From: Bifidobacterium rousetti
GTDB lineage: Bacteria > Actinomycetota > Actinomycetes > Actinomycetales > Bifidobacteriaceae
Assembly: GCF_008698235.1 (NCBI RefSeq)
Contig: NZ_PEBH01000003.1
Location: 95,604-159,603 of the forward strand
Direction of reading: 5' to 3'
DNA length: 64,000 bases
In this document: positions 44,784 to 54,025 of the stretch, one piece after another
Layout of the letters: each line of letters starts with the position of its first letter
Position numbering within the stretch: position 1 is the stretch's first letter
Translations under genes and position numbers: made by a program
The notes under the pieces: generated by a model
The model's database searches: none
What the model saw: only the letters and a program-made list of their open reading frames with translations
What the model was told of the DNA's origin: nothing

Positions 44784-46676
44784 TCATTCGACGGTGACGG
44801 ACTTGGCGAGGTTGCGCGGCTTGTCGACGTCGTAGCCCTTGAGCTTGGCCATGTCCATCGCGAACAGCTGCAGCGGGACCACGTCGACGAGCGGGCTCAT
44901 CAGCGTCGGGCAGGCCGGACGCCAGAAGACGACGTCCGCGTAACGTTCGACGTCCTTGTCTCCCTCCTCGGCGACAGCGATGATGAACGCGCCGCGCGCC
45001 TTGACCTCCTCGATGCCGGACAGCACCTTGGCGTGCAGCACGTCGCGTCCGCGCTCCGGAGGCACGATGAACACGACCGGCTCGCCCTCATCGACCAGCG
45101 CGATCGGACCGTGCTTGAGCTCGCCGGCGGCGAAGCCCTCGGTGAACGTGTAGGCGATCTCCTTGAGCTTCAAGGCTCCCTCGAGCGCGACCGGATAGCC
45201 GACGTGGCGGCCGAGGAAGAGGAACGATTGCGCGTTCAGCATGCGCTCGGCGGCCTTGTGGATCGCGCCGGTCTGTGTGTCGAGCACCCACTGGATCTTG
45301 CGCGGCATGGCCTTGAGCGAGTCAAGGATGTGGCGGATCTCGTCGCGGAACATCGCGCCCTTGACCTGCGCCAGATACAGACCGAGCAGGTAGGCGGCGG
45401 TGATCTGCGCGACGAACGCCTTGGTCGAGGCGACCGCGACCTCCGGGCCGGCGTGCGTGTACAGCACCGCGTCGGATTCACGCGGGATGGACGCGCCCTG
45501 CGTGTTGCAGATCGCGAGCACCTTCGAGCCCTGTTCGCGCGCGTGGCGCAACGCCATCAGCGTGTCCATCGTCTCGCCGGACTGCGAGATCGCGACGACG
45601 AGCGTGCGCGGGGTGAGGATCGGGTCACGGTAGCGGAACTCGTGCGCCAGCTCGATCTCGACGGGGATGCGCACCCAGTGCTCGATCGCGTACTTGGCGA
45701 CCATGCCCGCGTAGGCGGCGGTGCCGCAGGCGATGACGATGATCTTGTCGATCGCCTTGAAGTCGTGTTCGTCGATGCGCACCTCGTCGAGGGCGACATC
45801 GCCGTTTTTGTCGAAGCGTCCGAGCAGCGTGCGCTGCACGGCAGCCGGGTCCTCGTGGATCTCCTTGTCCATGAACGAGTCCCAACCGCCCTTCTCGGCC
45901 GCCGAGGCGTCCCAGTCGACGGTGTAGGTCTTCGGGTTCGCGACGACGTTGCCGTCGAAGTCGGTGACGACGACCTTGTCGGCGGACACGCACACGGCCT
46001 GATCCTGATCGACCTCCATCGCGCGCTTCGTGTACGCGACGAACGCGGCGACGTCGGAGCCGAGGAAGTTCTCGCCGTCGCCGAGACCGACGACGAGCGG
46101 CGAATCGTGACGCGCGCCGACGACGATGTCCGGCTGGCGGCAGTCGGTGGCGAGGATCGTGAACGCGCCCTTGAGCATGCGGGCGAGGCGGCGGATCGCC
46201 TTGAACAGGTCGGGCGCGCCCTCCTCGCGGATGATGGTGTCGACGATCTTGCCGAGCAGCTTGGCCGCGACCTCGGTGTCGGTGGCGGAGGAGAAGTGGT
46301 ATCCCTCCGCCTGCAGGTCGAGGCGCAGCTGGGAGGCGTTCTCGATGATGCCGTTGTGGATGATCGCGACCTTGCCGTCCTGACTGGTGTGCGGGTGGGC
46401 GTTCACGTCGCTCGGCACGCCGTTGGTGGCCCAGCGCGTGTGGCCGATGCCGACCGTGGCGAGCGGCATCGGGTCGCGTTCGATGTCCTCGACGAGGTTC
46501 GAGAGGCGTCCGGCCTTCTTGCGCACCTCGACATGATCCATGCCGGGCGCGGTCAACGCCACGCCGGCCGAATCGTAGCCGCGGTATTCGAGGCGCTTCA
46601 GACCCTGGAGGCAGACCTCCAGAGGCTTGCCGCACGCGGTATCAATCTGTCCTGCATATCCAACGATTCCACACAT
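44784..46676 (-). CDS. glmS: Glutamine-fructose-6-phosphate aminotransferase
   Basis: The protein has 630 residues. Catalytic C2 starts the mature glutaminase domain (CGIVGYAGQ), with LEYRGYDSAG and GHTRWATNG following. Two SIS sugar domains carry ACGTAAYAGMV, ISQSGETMDT and the C-terminal KSVTVE. It makes glucosamine-6-phosphate, which GlmM, encoded in the same window, converts further. Slightly longer than E. coli GlmS (609). I saw no glmS ribozyme, which is expected in this phylum. Confidence 0.97.
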   Translation of the reverse strand: MCGIVGYAGQIDTACGKPLEVCLQGLKRLEYRGYDSAGVALTAPGMDHVEVRKKAGRLSNLVEDIERDPMPLATVGIGHTRWATNGVPSDVNAHPHTSQDGKVAIIHNGIIENASQLRLDLQAEGYHFSSATDTEVAAKLLGKIVDTIIREEGAPDLFKAIRRLARMLKGAFTILATDCRQPDIVVGARHDSPLVVGLGDGENFLGSDVAAFVAYTKRAMEVDQDQAVCVSADKVVVTDFDGNVVANPKTYTVDWDASAAEKGGWDSFMDKEIHEDPAAVQRTLLGRFDKNGDVALDEVRIDEHDFKAIDKIIVIACGTAAYAGMVAKYAIEHWVRIPVEIELAHEFRYRDPILTPRTLVVAISQSGETMDTLMALRHAREQGSKVLAICNTQGASIPRESDAVLYTHAGPEVAVASTKAFVAQITAAYLLGLYLAQVKGAMFRDEIRHILDSLKAMPRKIQWVLDTQTGAIHKAAERMLNAQSFLFLGRHVGYPVALEGALKLKEIAYTFTEGFAAGELKHGPIALVDEGEPVVFIVPPERGRDVLHAKVLSGIEEVKARGAFIIAVAEEGDKDVERYADVVFWRPACPTLMSPLVDVVPLQLFAMDMAKLKGYDVDKPRNLAKSVTVE

Positions 46677-46701
46677 GGCTTACCAGCCTACTACAGCGAG
46701 A

Positions 46702-47529
46702 TCACAGCACGTGCTGCAGGAAGTCCCTGAACCTCGGCTCGGTGGGGTGGTCGATGATGTCGGAGGTGCCGTGCTCGACGACCACGCCGCCGTCCATGAA
46801 GACGACCTGATCGGCGACCTCGCGGGCGAATCCGATCTCGTGCGTGACGACGATCATCGTCATACCCTCCTTGGCGAGCGAGAGCATGACGTTCAAAACC
46901 TCGCCGACCAGCTCGGGGTCGAGCGCGGAGGTCGGTTCGTCGAAGAGCATGATCTCCGGCTTCATCGCGAGGGCGCGGGCGATGGCGACGCGCTGCTGCT
47001 GGCCGCCGGACAGTTCGGCCGGATAGTAGTCGAGACGCTCGCCGAGGCCGACGCGGTTGAGCTCGGCGACGGCCAGCTCGCGCGCCTCGGCCTTCTTCAT
47101 GCCCTTGACGTGGACCGGCGCCTCCATGACGTTCTCGAGCGCGGTCATGTGCGGGAACAGGTTGAAACGCTGGAAGACCATGCCGAGCTTGGAGCGCTGC
47201 GCGGCGATCTCCTTCTCGTTCAGCGTCTGGAGCATGTCCTGGCCGTTCTTGGTGACGTGCTTGTAGCCGATGAGCTCGCCGTCGACCTCGATCGAGCCGC
47301 CCGTGAGCGTCTCGAGCTGGTTGATGAGCCTCAGGAACGTGGACTTGCCGGAGCCTGAGGGGCCGAGGATCACGGTCACGGTACCGGGTTCGACGGTCAG
47401 GTCGACGCCCTTGAGCACATGCAGCGATCCGAACGCCTTGTGGACGCCGACGGCCTTGACGGCCGGCACATGGGCGGCGCTTGCCGGAGCGGTAGTCGCC
47501 GGAGCGGCGGTGGTTGCGGTTTCAGTCAT
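46702..47529 (-). CDS. Polar amino-acid ABC transporter ATP-binding protein (GlnQ-like)
   Basis: The protein has 275 residues. After an Ala/Thr-rich leader the ABC domain starts [20 protein letters not shown]. Walker A is GPSGSGKST, signature [14 protein letters not shown], Walker [31 protein letters not shown] is diagnostic of the GlnQ/HisP branch. GGGGAG precedes the ATG. It follows its permease gene by 20 bp. Confidence 0.94.
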   Translation of the reverse strand: MTETATTAAPATTAPASAAHVPAVKAVGVHKAFGSLHVLKGVDLTVEPGTVTVILGPSGSGKSTFLRLINQLETLTGGSIEVDGELIGYKHVTKNGQDMLQTLNEKEIAAQRSKLGMVFQRFNLFPHMTALENVMEAPVHVKGMKKAEARELAVAELNRVGLGERLDYYPAELSGGQQQRVAIARALAMKPEIMLFDEPTSALDPELVGEVLNVMLSLAKEGMTMIVVTHEIGFAREVADQVVFMDGGVVVEHGTSDIIDHPTEPRFRDFLQHVL

Positions 47530-47549
47530 GATGTTCGTCTCCCCTCGCT

Positions 47550-48533
47550 TCAGGCCGTCAGTCCGCTGAACGTGGCGTCGTTGAGCTTGTCGACCTTGTC
47601 CTTCGGCTCACCCTCGGTCTTGCCGGGCAACGGCGGCTGCTTGCCGCGCGAGCCGATCGGACGCGCGTCGAAGCCCTTGCCGAAATGCTTCTCGAGACGC
47701 GACTGGATGACCATCATGATGGAGGTGATGAGCAGGTACCAGATGCAGGCCACGATGAGCAGCGGGATCGGCTTGTAGATGCGGTTCGCGATCGCGTTGG
47801 TCGCGAACTGGAGTTCCAAAGTGAACGGCACAGCCTGGACCAGCGACGTGGTCTTGAGCATGCCGATCGTCTCGTTGCCGGTCGGCGGGATGATGATGCG
47901 CATGGCCTGCGGCAGGATGATGCGGCGCATGATGAGCGAACGCTTCATGCCGAGCGCCTTGGCGGCCTCGGTCTGGCCCGGGTCGACGGCCTCAAGGCCG
48001 GCGCGCACGATCTCGGACAGGTACGCGGCCTCGTTGAGGGCCAGACCGATCCACGCGGCGTTGAACGCGGTGATGACGGTCTCCGAGTCGATGCTCCAGA
48101 ACTCGACCGAGGTGAACGGGATGCCGAGGCTCAGCTTCGGGATGAGCACGGCGAACAGACCCCAGAACACGAGCTGCGTGTACACAGGGGTGCCGCGGAA
48201 GAACCAGATGAAGAACCAGCTCACGCCCCTGAGCACCGGGTTGATCGACTTGCGCATGATCGCGAGGATCACCGACAGGATGATCGCCACGATCATCGAG
48301 AGGGCCGTGAGGATCAGCGTGTAGGCGATGCCCTCGCGCACGTTCTCGTTGAACAGGTACTTCCACACGGTGGGCCAGTCGAGGCGCGGATTGGTGATCA
48401 TCCCCTGGATGAGCATCGCGGCCAGCAGCGCCACGATGACGCCCGCCACGACCGGGCCGGTGCGCTTGACCGGCAGCGCCTTGATGCGGTTCGGGATGTC
48501 CAGCCTCTCGCCGTCGGTTTCCTTCTTCGCCAT
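47550..48533 (-). CDS. Polar amino-acid ABC transporter permease (HisM/GlnP-like)
   Basis: This 327-residue protein has about five or six membrane segments. [21 protein letters not shown] and [28 protein letters not shown] form the characteristic HisM/GlnP core and EAA loop. The charged tail after [10 protein letters not shown] is longer than usual. It lies between the binding-protein genes and the ATPase gene, all on one strand. Confidence 0.94.
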   Translation of the reverse strand: MAKKETDGERLDIPNRIKALPVKRTGPVVAGVIVALLAAMLIQGMITNPRLDWPTVWKYLFNENVREGIAYTLILTALSMIVAIILSVILAIMRKSINPVLRGVSWFFIWFFRGTPVYTQLVFWGLFAVLIPKLSLGIPFTSVEFWSIDSETVITAFNAAWIGLALNEAAYLSEIVRAGLEAVDPGQTEAAKALGMKRSLIMRRIILPQAMRIIIPPTGNETIGMLKTTSLVQAVPFTLELQFATNAIANRIYKPIPLLIVACIWYLLITSIMMVIQSRLEKHFGKGFDARPIGSRGKQPPLPGKTEGEPKDKVDKLNDATFSGLTA

Positions 48534-48639
48534 GGATCGGCTTCCTCTCGGTTGTTCTCGGTTCCTGTGTTACACGGCGCGTGTTACACGATGTGTGTTA
48601 CGCGGTTACGCGCCGTGCGTTACGCGACGCCCGCGCCTG

Positions 48640-49590
48640 TCAGCCCTCGACGTTCGGGTTGACCTCGGCCTTGTCGAGACCGCCGGACTCGACGCCCCAG
48701 TGCTTGAGGATCTTGCCGTACGTGCCGTCGTCCATCAGCTTCTGCATCGCCTTCTGCACGGCCTCGACGGTCTGGGAATCGCCCTTCTTGATGGCCACGG
48801 CGTTCGGCACGGAGTCGAAGTCCTTGCCGAGCTGCTCGAGCTCGCCGCCGGTCTGGGCGATCGCGTAGCCGACCACCGGGGAGTCGGCGAAGAACACGTC
48901 GGCCTTGCCGGTCACGACCGCGGTGGTGGCGTCGGTCTGCTGCTTCGAGGACTGCACCTCGATGTCCTTCTTGCCGTCGGCCTTGCACTGCTTGGCGGTC
49001 TCGGCGATGGCCTCCTCCTCGACGGTGCCGGTCTCGACCGCGATCTTCAAGCCGCACAGGTTGTTCTCGTCGATCTTCTCCGGGTTGCCCTTCTTGACCG
49101 CGTAGGCCATGCCGGACGTGAAGTAGGAGACGAAGTCGACCGAGTCCATGCGCTCCGGTGTGATCGTGAACGCGGCGATGCCGAGGTCGTACTTGGAGCC
49201 GACGGCCGGGATGATCGTGTCGAAGTTGGAGGAGACGACCTCGGTCTCGAGGCCGAAGATGTTGCCCATCGCGCGGGCGAGGTCCATGTCGTAGCCGATC
49301 TGCGTCTTGCCGTCGGCGTCGAGGAACTCGGCCGGGGCGTACGACGGGTTCGTGCCGATCGTCAGCTTGCCGTCCTTGGTCACCGATTCCGGCAGCAGGG
49401 AGGCGATGGCGTCGTCCTTCTTGACGCCGCTGACGTCATAGCTGGTGATGGTGGCCGCGTCGGCGCCGTCCGACGACGAGTCCGTCGCCTCGTCGCTCGT
49501 GCCGCACGCGGCGGCGGTCAGCAGCATCGCGACGCCCAGCGTGGCGGCGGTGGCGGTCTTGAATCCCTTGAACAATCCCTTGAACGACAT
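48640..49590 (-). CDS. Amino-acid ABC transporter substrate-binding lipoprotein 1
   Basis: The protein has 316 residues. Signal FKTATAATLGVAMLLTAAAC ends in the lipobox. The mature domain is SBP_bac_3: LTIGTNPSYAPAEFLDADGK, YDMDLARAMGNIFG and DLGIAAFTITPERMDSVDFV. These are the ligand-binding landmarks of glutamine/arginine/cystine-type receptors. It is about half identical by eye to the next gene upstream, a tandem duplication. The ligand is not assigned. Confidence 0.93.
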   Translation of the reverse strand: MSFKGLFKGFKTATAATLGVAMLLTAAACGTSDEATDSSSDGADAATITSYDVSGVKKDDAIASLLPESVTKDGKLTIGTNPSYAPAEFLDADGKTQIGYDMDLARAMGNIFGLETEVVSSNFDTIIPAVGSKYDLGIAAFTITPERMDSVDFVSYFTSGMAYAVKKGNPEKIDENNLCGLKIAVETGTVEEEAIAETAKQCKADGKKDIEVQSSKQQTDATTAVVTGKADVFFADSPVVGYAIAQTGGELEQLGKDFDSVPNAVAIKKGDSQTVEAVQKAMQKLMDDGTYGKILKHWGVESGGLDKAEVNPNVEG

Positions 49591-49791
49591 GGGGTGATTC
49601 CTCGCTTCTTCTCTTCTCGTGAACGACGGTTGCGCGCCGTGCTGTCACGACGCGCAACCGGACGACCGCGCGATCACGCGGCCATGTGCCGGCGCATGTG
49701 TCTCCACATGCGCCCACGCAATGTATGCAACGAATATACACGCCGCTGCATACACATGCGCGTTACCTCCCGGACAGTCTCCGTTCGCCCG

Positions 49792-50760
49792 TCATTCGAC
49801 GGTCGGGTTGATCTCCGGCTTGTCGATCGCACCGGAGGAGACGCCCCACGTATCGAGGATCTTCTTGTACGTGCCGTCGTCCATCAGCTTCTGGATGGCC
49901 TTCTGCACGGCCTCGGCGGTCTTCGAATCACCCTTCTTGATGGCCACGGCCTCCGGGGTCACGCCCACGTCCTCGCCCAGCGCCTCAAGCGTGTCGCCGG
50001 TCTGCGTGATCGCGTAGCCCGCGACCGGGGAGTCGGCGTAGAACACGTCGGCCTTGCCGGACGCGACGGCGGTGGTCACATCGGTCTGCAGCTTCGAGGA
50101 CTGGATCTCGATCTCGCTCTTGCCGTCGGCCTTGCACTGCTCGTTGTCCTTGTTGACTTCCTCCTCCTGCGTGGTGCCGGTCTGCACGGCGACCTTCTTG
50201 CCGCACAGGTCGGAGGAGTCGACCTTGTTCGGGTTGCCCTTCTGGACGACGAACGTCGAGCCCGCCTTGAAGTAGGTGACGAAGTCGACCGCCTCGAGAC
50301 GGTCCTTGGTCACGGTGAACGAGGAGATGCCGATGTCGTACTTGGAGCCGACGGACGGGATGATCGAATCGAACGTCGAGGTGACCGTCTCCTCCTTGAG
50401 GCCGAAGATCGCAGCGAGCGCCTTGGACAGGTCGACGTCGAAGCCGACCGGGGTCTTGCCGTCCTCGGCGAGGAACTCGGCCGGGGCGTACGAGGTGTCG
50501 GTGCCGACGACCAGCGTGCCGTCCTTGGTGACGGAGTCGGGCAGGAGCGCCGCGATCTCGTCGTCCTTCTTGATCGAGCTCGTGTCGAAGCCCTTGGTGG
50601 TGCTGCCGGAGCTGGAGGACGAGCCGGAGTCGCCGGACGACGCTGCGGTGTCGGACGAATCGGTGGTGCCGCATGCGGCGGCCGCGAAGAGCATCGCGGC
50701 GGACAGGATGGCGGCGGTTGCGGTCTTGAGTCCCTTGGTGATTCCCATGCTTACGGACAT
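49792..50760 (-). CDS. Amino-acid ABC transporter substrate-binding lipoprotein 2
   Basis: The protein has 322 residues. Signal GLKTATAAILSAAMLFAAAAC carries the lipobox; a Ser/Gly/Asp-rich linker anchors it. The SBP_bac_3 domain has LVVGTDTSYAPAEFLAEDGK and YDIGISSFTVTKDRLEAVDFV. It is the first gene of the importer and a tandem paralog of the 48640 gene, which suggests two receptors share one permease. A long inverted repeat lies upstream at 50843-50880. Confidence 0.93.
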   Translation of the reverse strand: MSVSMGITKGLKTATAAILSAAMLFAAAACGTTDSSDTAASSGDSGSSSSSGSTTKGFDTSSIKKDDEIAALLPDSVTKDGTLVVGTDTSYAPAEFLAEDGKTPVGFDVDLSKALAAIFGLKEETVTSTFDSIIPSVGSKYDIGISSFTVTKDRLEAVDFVTYFKAGSTFVVQKGNPNKVDSSDLCGKKVAVQTGTTQEEEVNKDNEQCKADGKSEIEIQSSKLQTDVTTAVASGKADVFYADSPVAGYAITQTGDTLEALGEDVGVTPEAVAIKKGDSKTAEAVQKAIQKLMDDGTYKKILDTWGVSSGAIDKPEINPTVE

Positions 50761-50842
50761 TGGATTTCCTCTCTCAGAAATGTCGATCGGGCGGGTATGT
50801 TTCCCGACTGATTCGCGAGAGTAGGTTTCCTATGCTACGAAA

Positions 50843-50880
50843 GCGTAAATCTCACGGATACGGTTCATTACGTGAGACGC
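50843..50880. promoter_or_regulatory. Candidate operator upstream of the amino-acid importer
   Basis: TCTCACG (50850-50856) and CGTGAGA (50871-50877) are perfect arms around a 14-bp centre, extended by GCGT/ACGC with a bulge. It lies about 90-120 bp before the first gene of the importer. Confidence 0.5.
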
Positions 50881-50892
50881 TTGACTCCGGGA

Positions 50893-50988
50893 GGCGGGGC
50901 GATTGACGGTGCGCGACACACTCAAGGCCGTTCGGCCATCGGTCGCTCCGCTCCCTGCCTACGGTCGCGCACCGTCAATCGCCCCACC
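50893..50988 (+). repeat. Hairpin repeat A, copy 2
   Basis: Arms 50893-50917 and 50964-50988 match at 24 of 25 positions. The 46-bp loop reads ACACTCAAGGCCGTTCGGCC and ends GCCTACG, matching the loop of the copy at 9699-9785. It lies between smpB and the amino-acid importer. Confidence 0.8.
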
Positions 50989-51022
50989 TTCCTCCGGACC
51001 GGACCCACACGGTATCCCCGTA

Positions 51023-51505
51023 TCAGCGGACCGAGCGCTTGTTGGCGTAGCGCATGGCGCGCAGGGCCTCGCGCTTGTCCTGCTCCTCGCGCAGGGCCTG
51101 ACGCTTGTCGAATTCGCGCTTGCCTCGGGCCAGGGCGATCTCAGCCTTGACTCGGCCGTCCTTGAAATAGAGGCTCAGCGGGACGATCGTGTAGCCCTTG
51201 GCCTCGGACTGGCGGGCGAGCTTCAGGATCTCGCGCTCGTGGAGCAGCAGCTTGCGCTTGCGCTTGGGCGCGTGGTTGTTCCATGTGCCGTTCAGGTATT
51301 CGGGGATGTTGGCGTTCTCGAGCCAGATCTCGTTGCGGCGGTCGATCGAGATGAACGCCTCGGCGAGCGACGCCCGGCCCTCGCGCAGCGACTTGACCTC
51401 GGTGCCAGTCAGTACGAGGCCGGCCTCGTACTTGTCCTCGATGGCGTAGTCGTGACGCGCCTTCTTGTTCTGGACGATCAGCTTCGTCCCCTGTTCCTTC
51501 GCCAT
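51023..51505 (-). CDS. smpB: SsrA-binding protein
   Basis: This 160-residue protein shows SmpB landmarks: [31 protein letters not shown] and a basic tail ([24 protein letters not shown]). It binds tmRNA and brings it to stalled ribosomes. No ssrA gene is visible in the window. The gene follows the CHAP hydrolase gene by about 19 bp. Confidence 0.96.
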   Translation of the reverse strand: MAKEQGTKLIVQNKKARHDYAIEDKYEAGLVLTGTEVKSLREGRASLAEAFISIDRRNEIWLENANIPEYLNGTWNNHAPKRKRKLLLHEREILKLARQSEAKGYTIVPLSLYFKDGRVKAEIALARGKREFDKRQALREEQDKREALRAMRYANKRSVR

Positions 51506-51524
51506 CGCGGCGATGTCCTTTCGA

Positions 51525-52994
51525 TCAGTAGTGCACGTATTCGTTGCCGTTCGGCCAGACGGTCTCCCATGCCGGGAAGGTCGCGAAGCCGGTGCCGCCC
51601 TCGGAGATCAGCAGGCTGCCGTCGGAGTTGATGCGTTCGACGATCGCGACGTGGCCGTACAGGCGGTTCGCGTACCAGGTGGTGACCTTCTGTCCGGTGC
51701 GGAACACCATCGCGGCGCCCACGTGCGGGGTGTTGTTCACGTAATAGCCGAGCGCGCGGCCCTTGGTGCCCCATTCGGCGCCGTTGCCCATGTAGGAGCC
51801 GACGGGCAGGCTCAGCTGGGAGCGGCGGATGTACGCCCACAGCGTGCACTGGCGTGCCGGGTAGGCGGAGCCGCCGACGGTGTTGCCGGTGTTGTGGCCG
51901 TAGCAGAACGTGGAGCCTTCGGGGCAGTTGCCCGGCACGGAGTAGTTCATGCCGTTGGCGCCGGACGAGGAACCTCCGGAGGACGAACCACCCGAAGACG
52001 AGCCACCGGACGACGAGCCACCCGACGAGGAGCCGCCGGACGACGAGCCGGAACCGCTGTTGCCGGAGCTGCCGTCGTTGCCGGAGGACGAGCCACCCGA
52101 CGGCTTGCTCTGCTGGGCGGTGTTGCCCGGCGTGTAGTTGTCGGTGCCGCTCGACGGCTTGTAGGTGGCCAGCTCGGCCTCGATCAGGACGATGTCGGCA
52201 GCCTCCTTGGCCTCCTGGGTCTTCAGGCTGCTCTTCTGCGATTCAAGCTCGGCGCGCTGGGCGCTGCCCTCGGCCTGCAGTTTCTCGAGCGACGCCTCCT
52301 TGGCGCTGGCGTCCTGGGCCGCCTTCTGCGCGGCCGCGGCCTGCTGGTCGGCCTGCTTCTTGAGCTGCGCGATCTGTTCCTCGATCGCGGCAAGGCGCTG
52401 CTTGCGGTTCATCGACGTGTTGAGCGTCGTGGCGGCCGAGTTCGCGGCGTTCGCGGCGGAACGGGTGGCCGCGGCGTCGGACTGCATCTGCGCGACGAAG
52501 TCGTCGGTGGACTTGGCGTCGGTGACGACCTCCATCATCGTGGATACGTCGGAGCCGTGGAAGCTGTTACGCGCCATCTCGGCGACGGAGTCCTTGGCGT
52601 CGTCGTACTCGATGCCGGTCTCCTTGATCTTCTCCTCGAGATCGGCCTTGTCCTTCTGGGCGGCCTCGAGACGCTCGGTGGTGGCGTCGGCCAGGCTCTT
52701 GGCCTGTTCGGCCTTCTGCTGGGCCGCCTCGGTGGCCTTCTGCGCGGCCGGGATCTGCACGTTGGTCAGATCGTCCAGTTCGATGATCTTGTCGGCGAGG
52801 GCCTTGTCCACGCCGGCGAGCTTCGCCTTGATGTCGTTGTGCTTGGCGAGCTTCTGCTGGTATTCGGACACCGACACGGCCTCGGCCTTCGGCGGTGCGG
52901 GGACGATCGCCGCCAGCCCGCAGATGGCCATCATCGCCATCGACACCGCAAATCCCAATCCGGCGTTCCAGCTACGTTTCGAGCGATTCACCAC
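51525..52994 (-). CDS. Secreted coiled-coil CHAP-domain peptidoglycan hydrolase
   Basis: The protein has 489 residues. A signal peptide (hydrophobic core [18 protein letters not shown], cut near AEA) is followed by a long coiled coil (about 40-280) rich in Ala, Lys and Glu. Next comes a Ser/Gly linker with repeated GGSSS units (about 300-346) and a CHAP domain. C383 in RQCTLWAY and H448 in GHVAIVER are the catalytic pair. The architecture parallels PcsB-type FtsX-activated hydrolases, and ftsX and ftsE lie directly upstream. GGAAGGACG precedes the GTG start. Confidence 0.92.
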   Translation of the reverse strand: MVNRSKRSWNAGLGFAVSMAMMAICGLAAIVPAPPKAEAVSVSEYQQKLAKHNDIKAKLAGVDKALADKIIELDDLTNVQIPAAQKATEAAQQKAEQAKSLADATTERLEAAQKDKADLEEKIKETGIEYDDAKDSVAEMARNSFHGSDVSTMMEVVTDAKSTDDFVAQMQSDAAATRSAANAANSAATTLNTSMNRKQRLAAIEEQIAQLKKQADQQAAAAQKAAQDASAKEASLEKLQAEGSAQRAELESQKSSLKTQEAKEAADIVLIEAELATYKPSSGTDNYTPGNTAQQSKPSGGSSSGNDGSSGNSGSGSSSGGSSSGGSSSGGSSSGGSSSGGSSSGANGMNYSVPGNCPEGSTFCYGHNTGNTVGGSAYPARQCTLWAYIRRSQLSLPVGSYMGNGAEWGTKGRALGYYVNNTPHVGAAMVFRTGQKVTTWYANRLYGHVAIVERINSDGSLLISEGGTGFATFPAWETVWPNGNEYVHY

Positions 52995-53047
52995 TTGATC
53001 GTCCTTCCTTCACTAACGCTGGTGGTCATTGTAACGAAGATTGCTGG

Positions 53048-53095
53048 GGGCGCGAGTCGCGCCCTTCGGCTCGCAGCGGAAAACGGCCTTGAGCC
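53048..53095 (-). terminator. Hairpin behind ftsX, possibly a decayed repeat A
   Basis: GGGCGCG-AGT-CGCGCCC (53048-53064) is a perfect 7-bp stem 38 bp past the ftsX stop. On the minus strand it is preceded by CTCAAGGCCG, the same string as in the loop of hairpin repeat A. No T-tract. Confidence 0.45.
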
Positions 53096-53101
53096 TTGAA
53101 C

Positions 53102-54025
53102 CTACGCCTTGAGGTAGCGGCGCAGCGAGATCGCCGAGGCGACGATCGACAGGAGCACGGCCCCCGCCACCAGCGCCGGGGCGATCATCCACACGGTCGA
53201 CTGCGTGACGAACGGCATCCAGCTGACGGAACCGGCGATGCCGTCGGTGATGAACACCTGCACGATGCCGGCGAGCGTGCCGCACGCGAGCAGCGAGCCG
53301 ATGAGCGAGGCGACCACGCCCTCGAGGATGAACGGCAGTCGGATCGTCCAGTTCGAGGCGCCGACGAGTCGCATGATCTCGGTCTCGTTCTTGCGCGAGG
53401 CGGCGGACATGCGGATCGTCGTGCCGGTCAGCAGGATCGCGACGACCACCATCACGCCGGCGAGCGCGACGGTGACGGCCGTGGCCCGGTTGAGCACGGC
53501 GAAGACGGGGTCGAAGATCTGCTTCTGGTCGACGACGTCCTCGACGCCGGTCTTGCCGGACAGCACTTCGGAGACCATCTTGTACTTGGTCGGGTCCTTG
53601 AGCTTCAACTGCAGGGAGTCCTGCATGTCGGCGGCGGTCAGGGTGCGCCCCTGGTAGTCGCCGTTCGGGTACTGCTTGAGGAACGTGTTCTTGTAGAAGT
53701 CCTCGCGGCTGACGTATGTGATCTTGGAGACGTTGTCGGTCAGCTCGTCCTGGATGAACTCCTCAAGCTGGACGATCTCCTGCTTGGTGGGGGCCTTGCC
53801 GGACGCGCAGGTGGCGGCCTGGCTGGTGCCGTCGGGGCACAGCCAGACGACGACCTCGATCTTGTTGTACCATTCGCCCTTCGCGCGGGTGACCTGCGCC
53901 TGCATCAGGGCGGACGCGCCGATGAACACGAAGGAGATGAACGTGACGAGCATCACCGAGACGATCATCGGCACGTTGCGTTTGAGGCTCGTCCATGTCT
54001 CGGACAGGATGAATCGCGCCCTCAC
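53102..54025 (-). CDS. ftsX: Cell division protein FtsX
   Basis: This 307-residue protein has one N-terminal membrane segment ([19 protein letters not shown]), a roughly 130-residue extracellular domain and three C-terminal segments. [27 protein letters not shown] is the conserved FtsX cytoplasmic loop. FtsX does not transport; it passes FtsE's ATPase signal to wall hydrolases outside. The extracellular domain has a cysteine pair in [17 protein letters not shown]. It overlaps ftsE by 4 bp and is followed by the CHAP hydrolase gene. Confidence 0.95.
   Translation of the reverse strand: MRARFILSETWTSLKRNVPMIVSVMLVTFISFVFIGASALMQAQVTRAKGEWYNKIEVVVWLCPDGTSQAATCASGKAPTKQEIVQLEEFIQDELTDNVSKITYVSREDFYKNTFLKQYPNGDYQGRTLTAADMQDSLQLKLKDPTKYKMVSEVLSGKTGVEDVVDQKQIFDPVFAVLNRATAVTVALAGVMVVVAILLTGTTIRMSAASRKNETEIMRLVGASNWTIRLPFILEGVVASLIGSLLACGTLAGIVQVFITDGIAGSVSWMPFVTQSTVWMIAPALVAGAVLLSIVASAISLRRYLKA

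Noticed and set aside
44784..46676. glmS ribozyme upstream of glmS
   Set aside because: The sequence upstream of 46676 shows no ribozyme core, and the element is known from Firmicutes.
50761..51022. tmRNA (ssrA) gene next to smpB
   Set aside because: The gap contains an operator-like palindrome and hairpin repeat A; no tRNA-like ends or tag-encoding frame were found.
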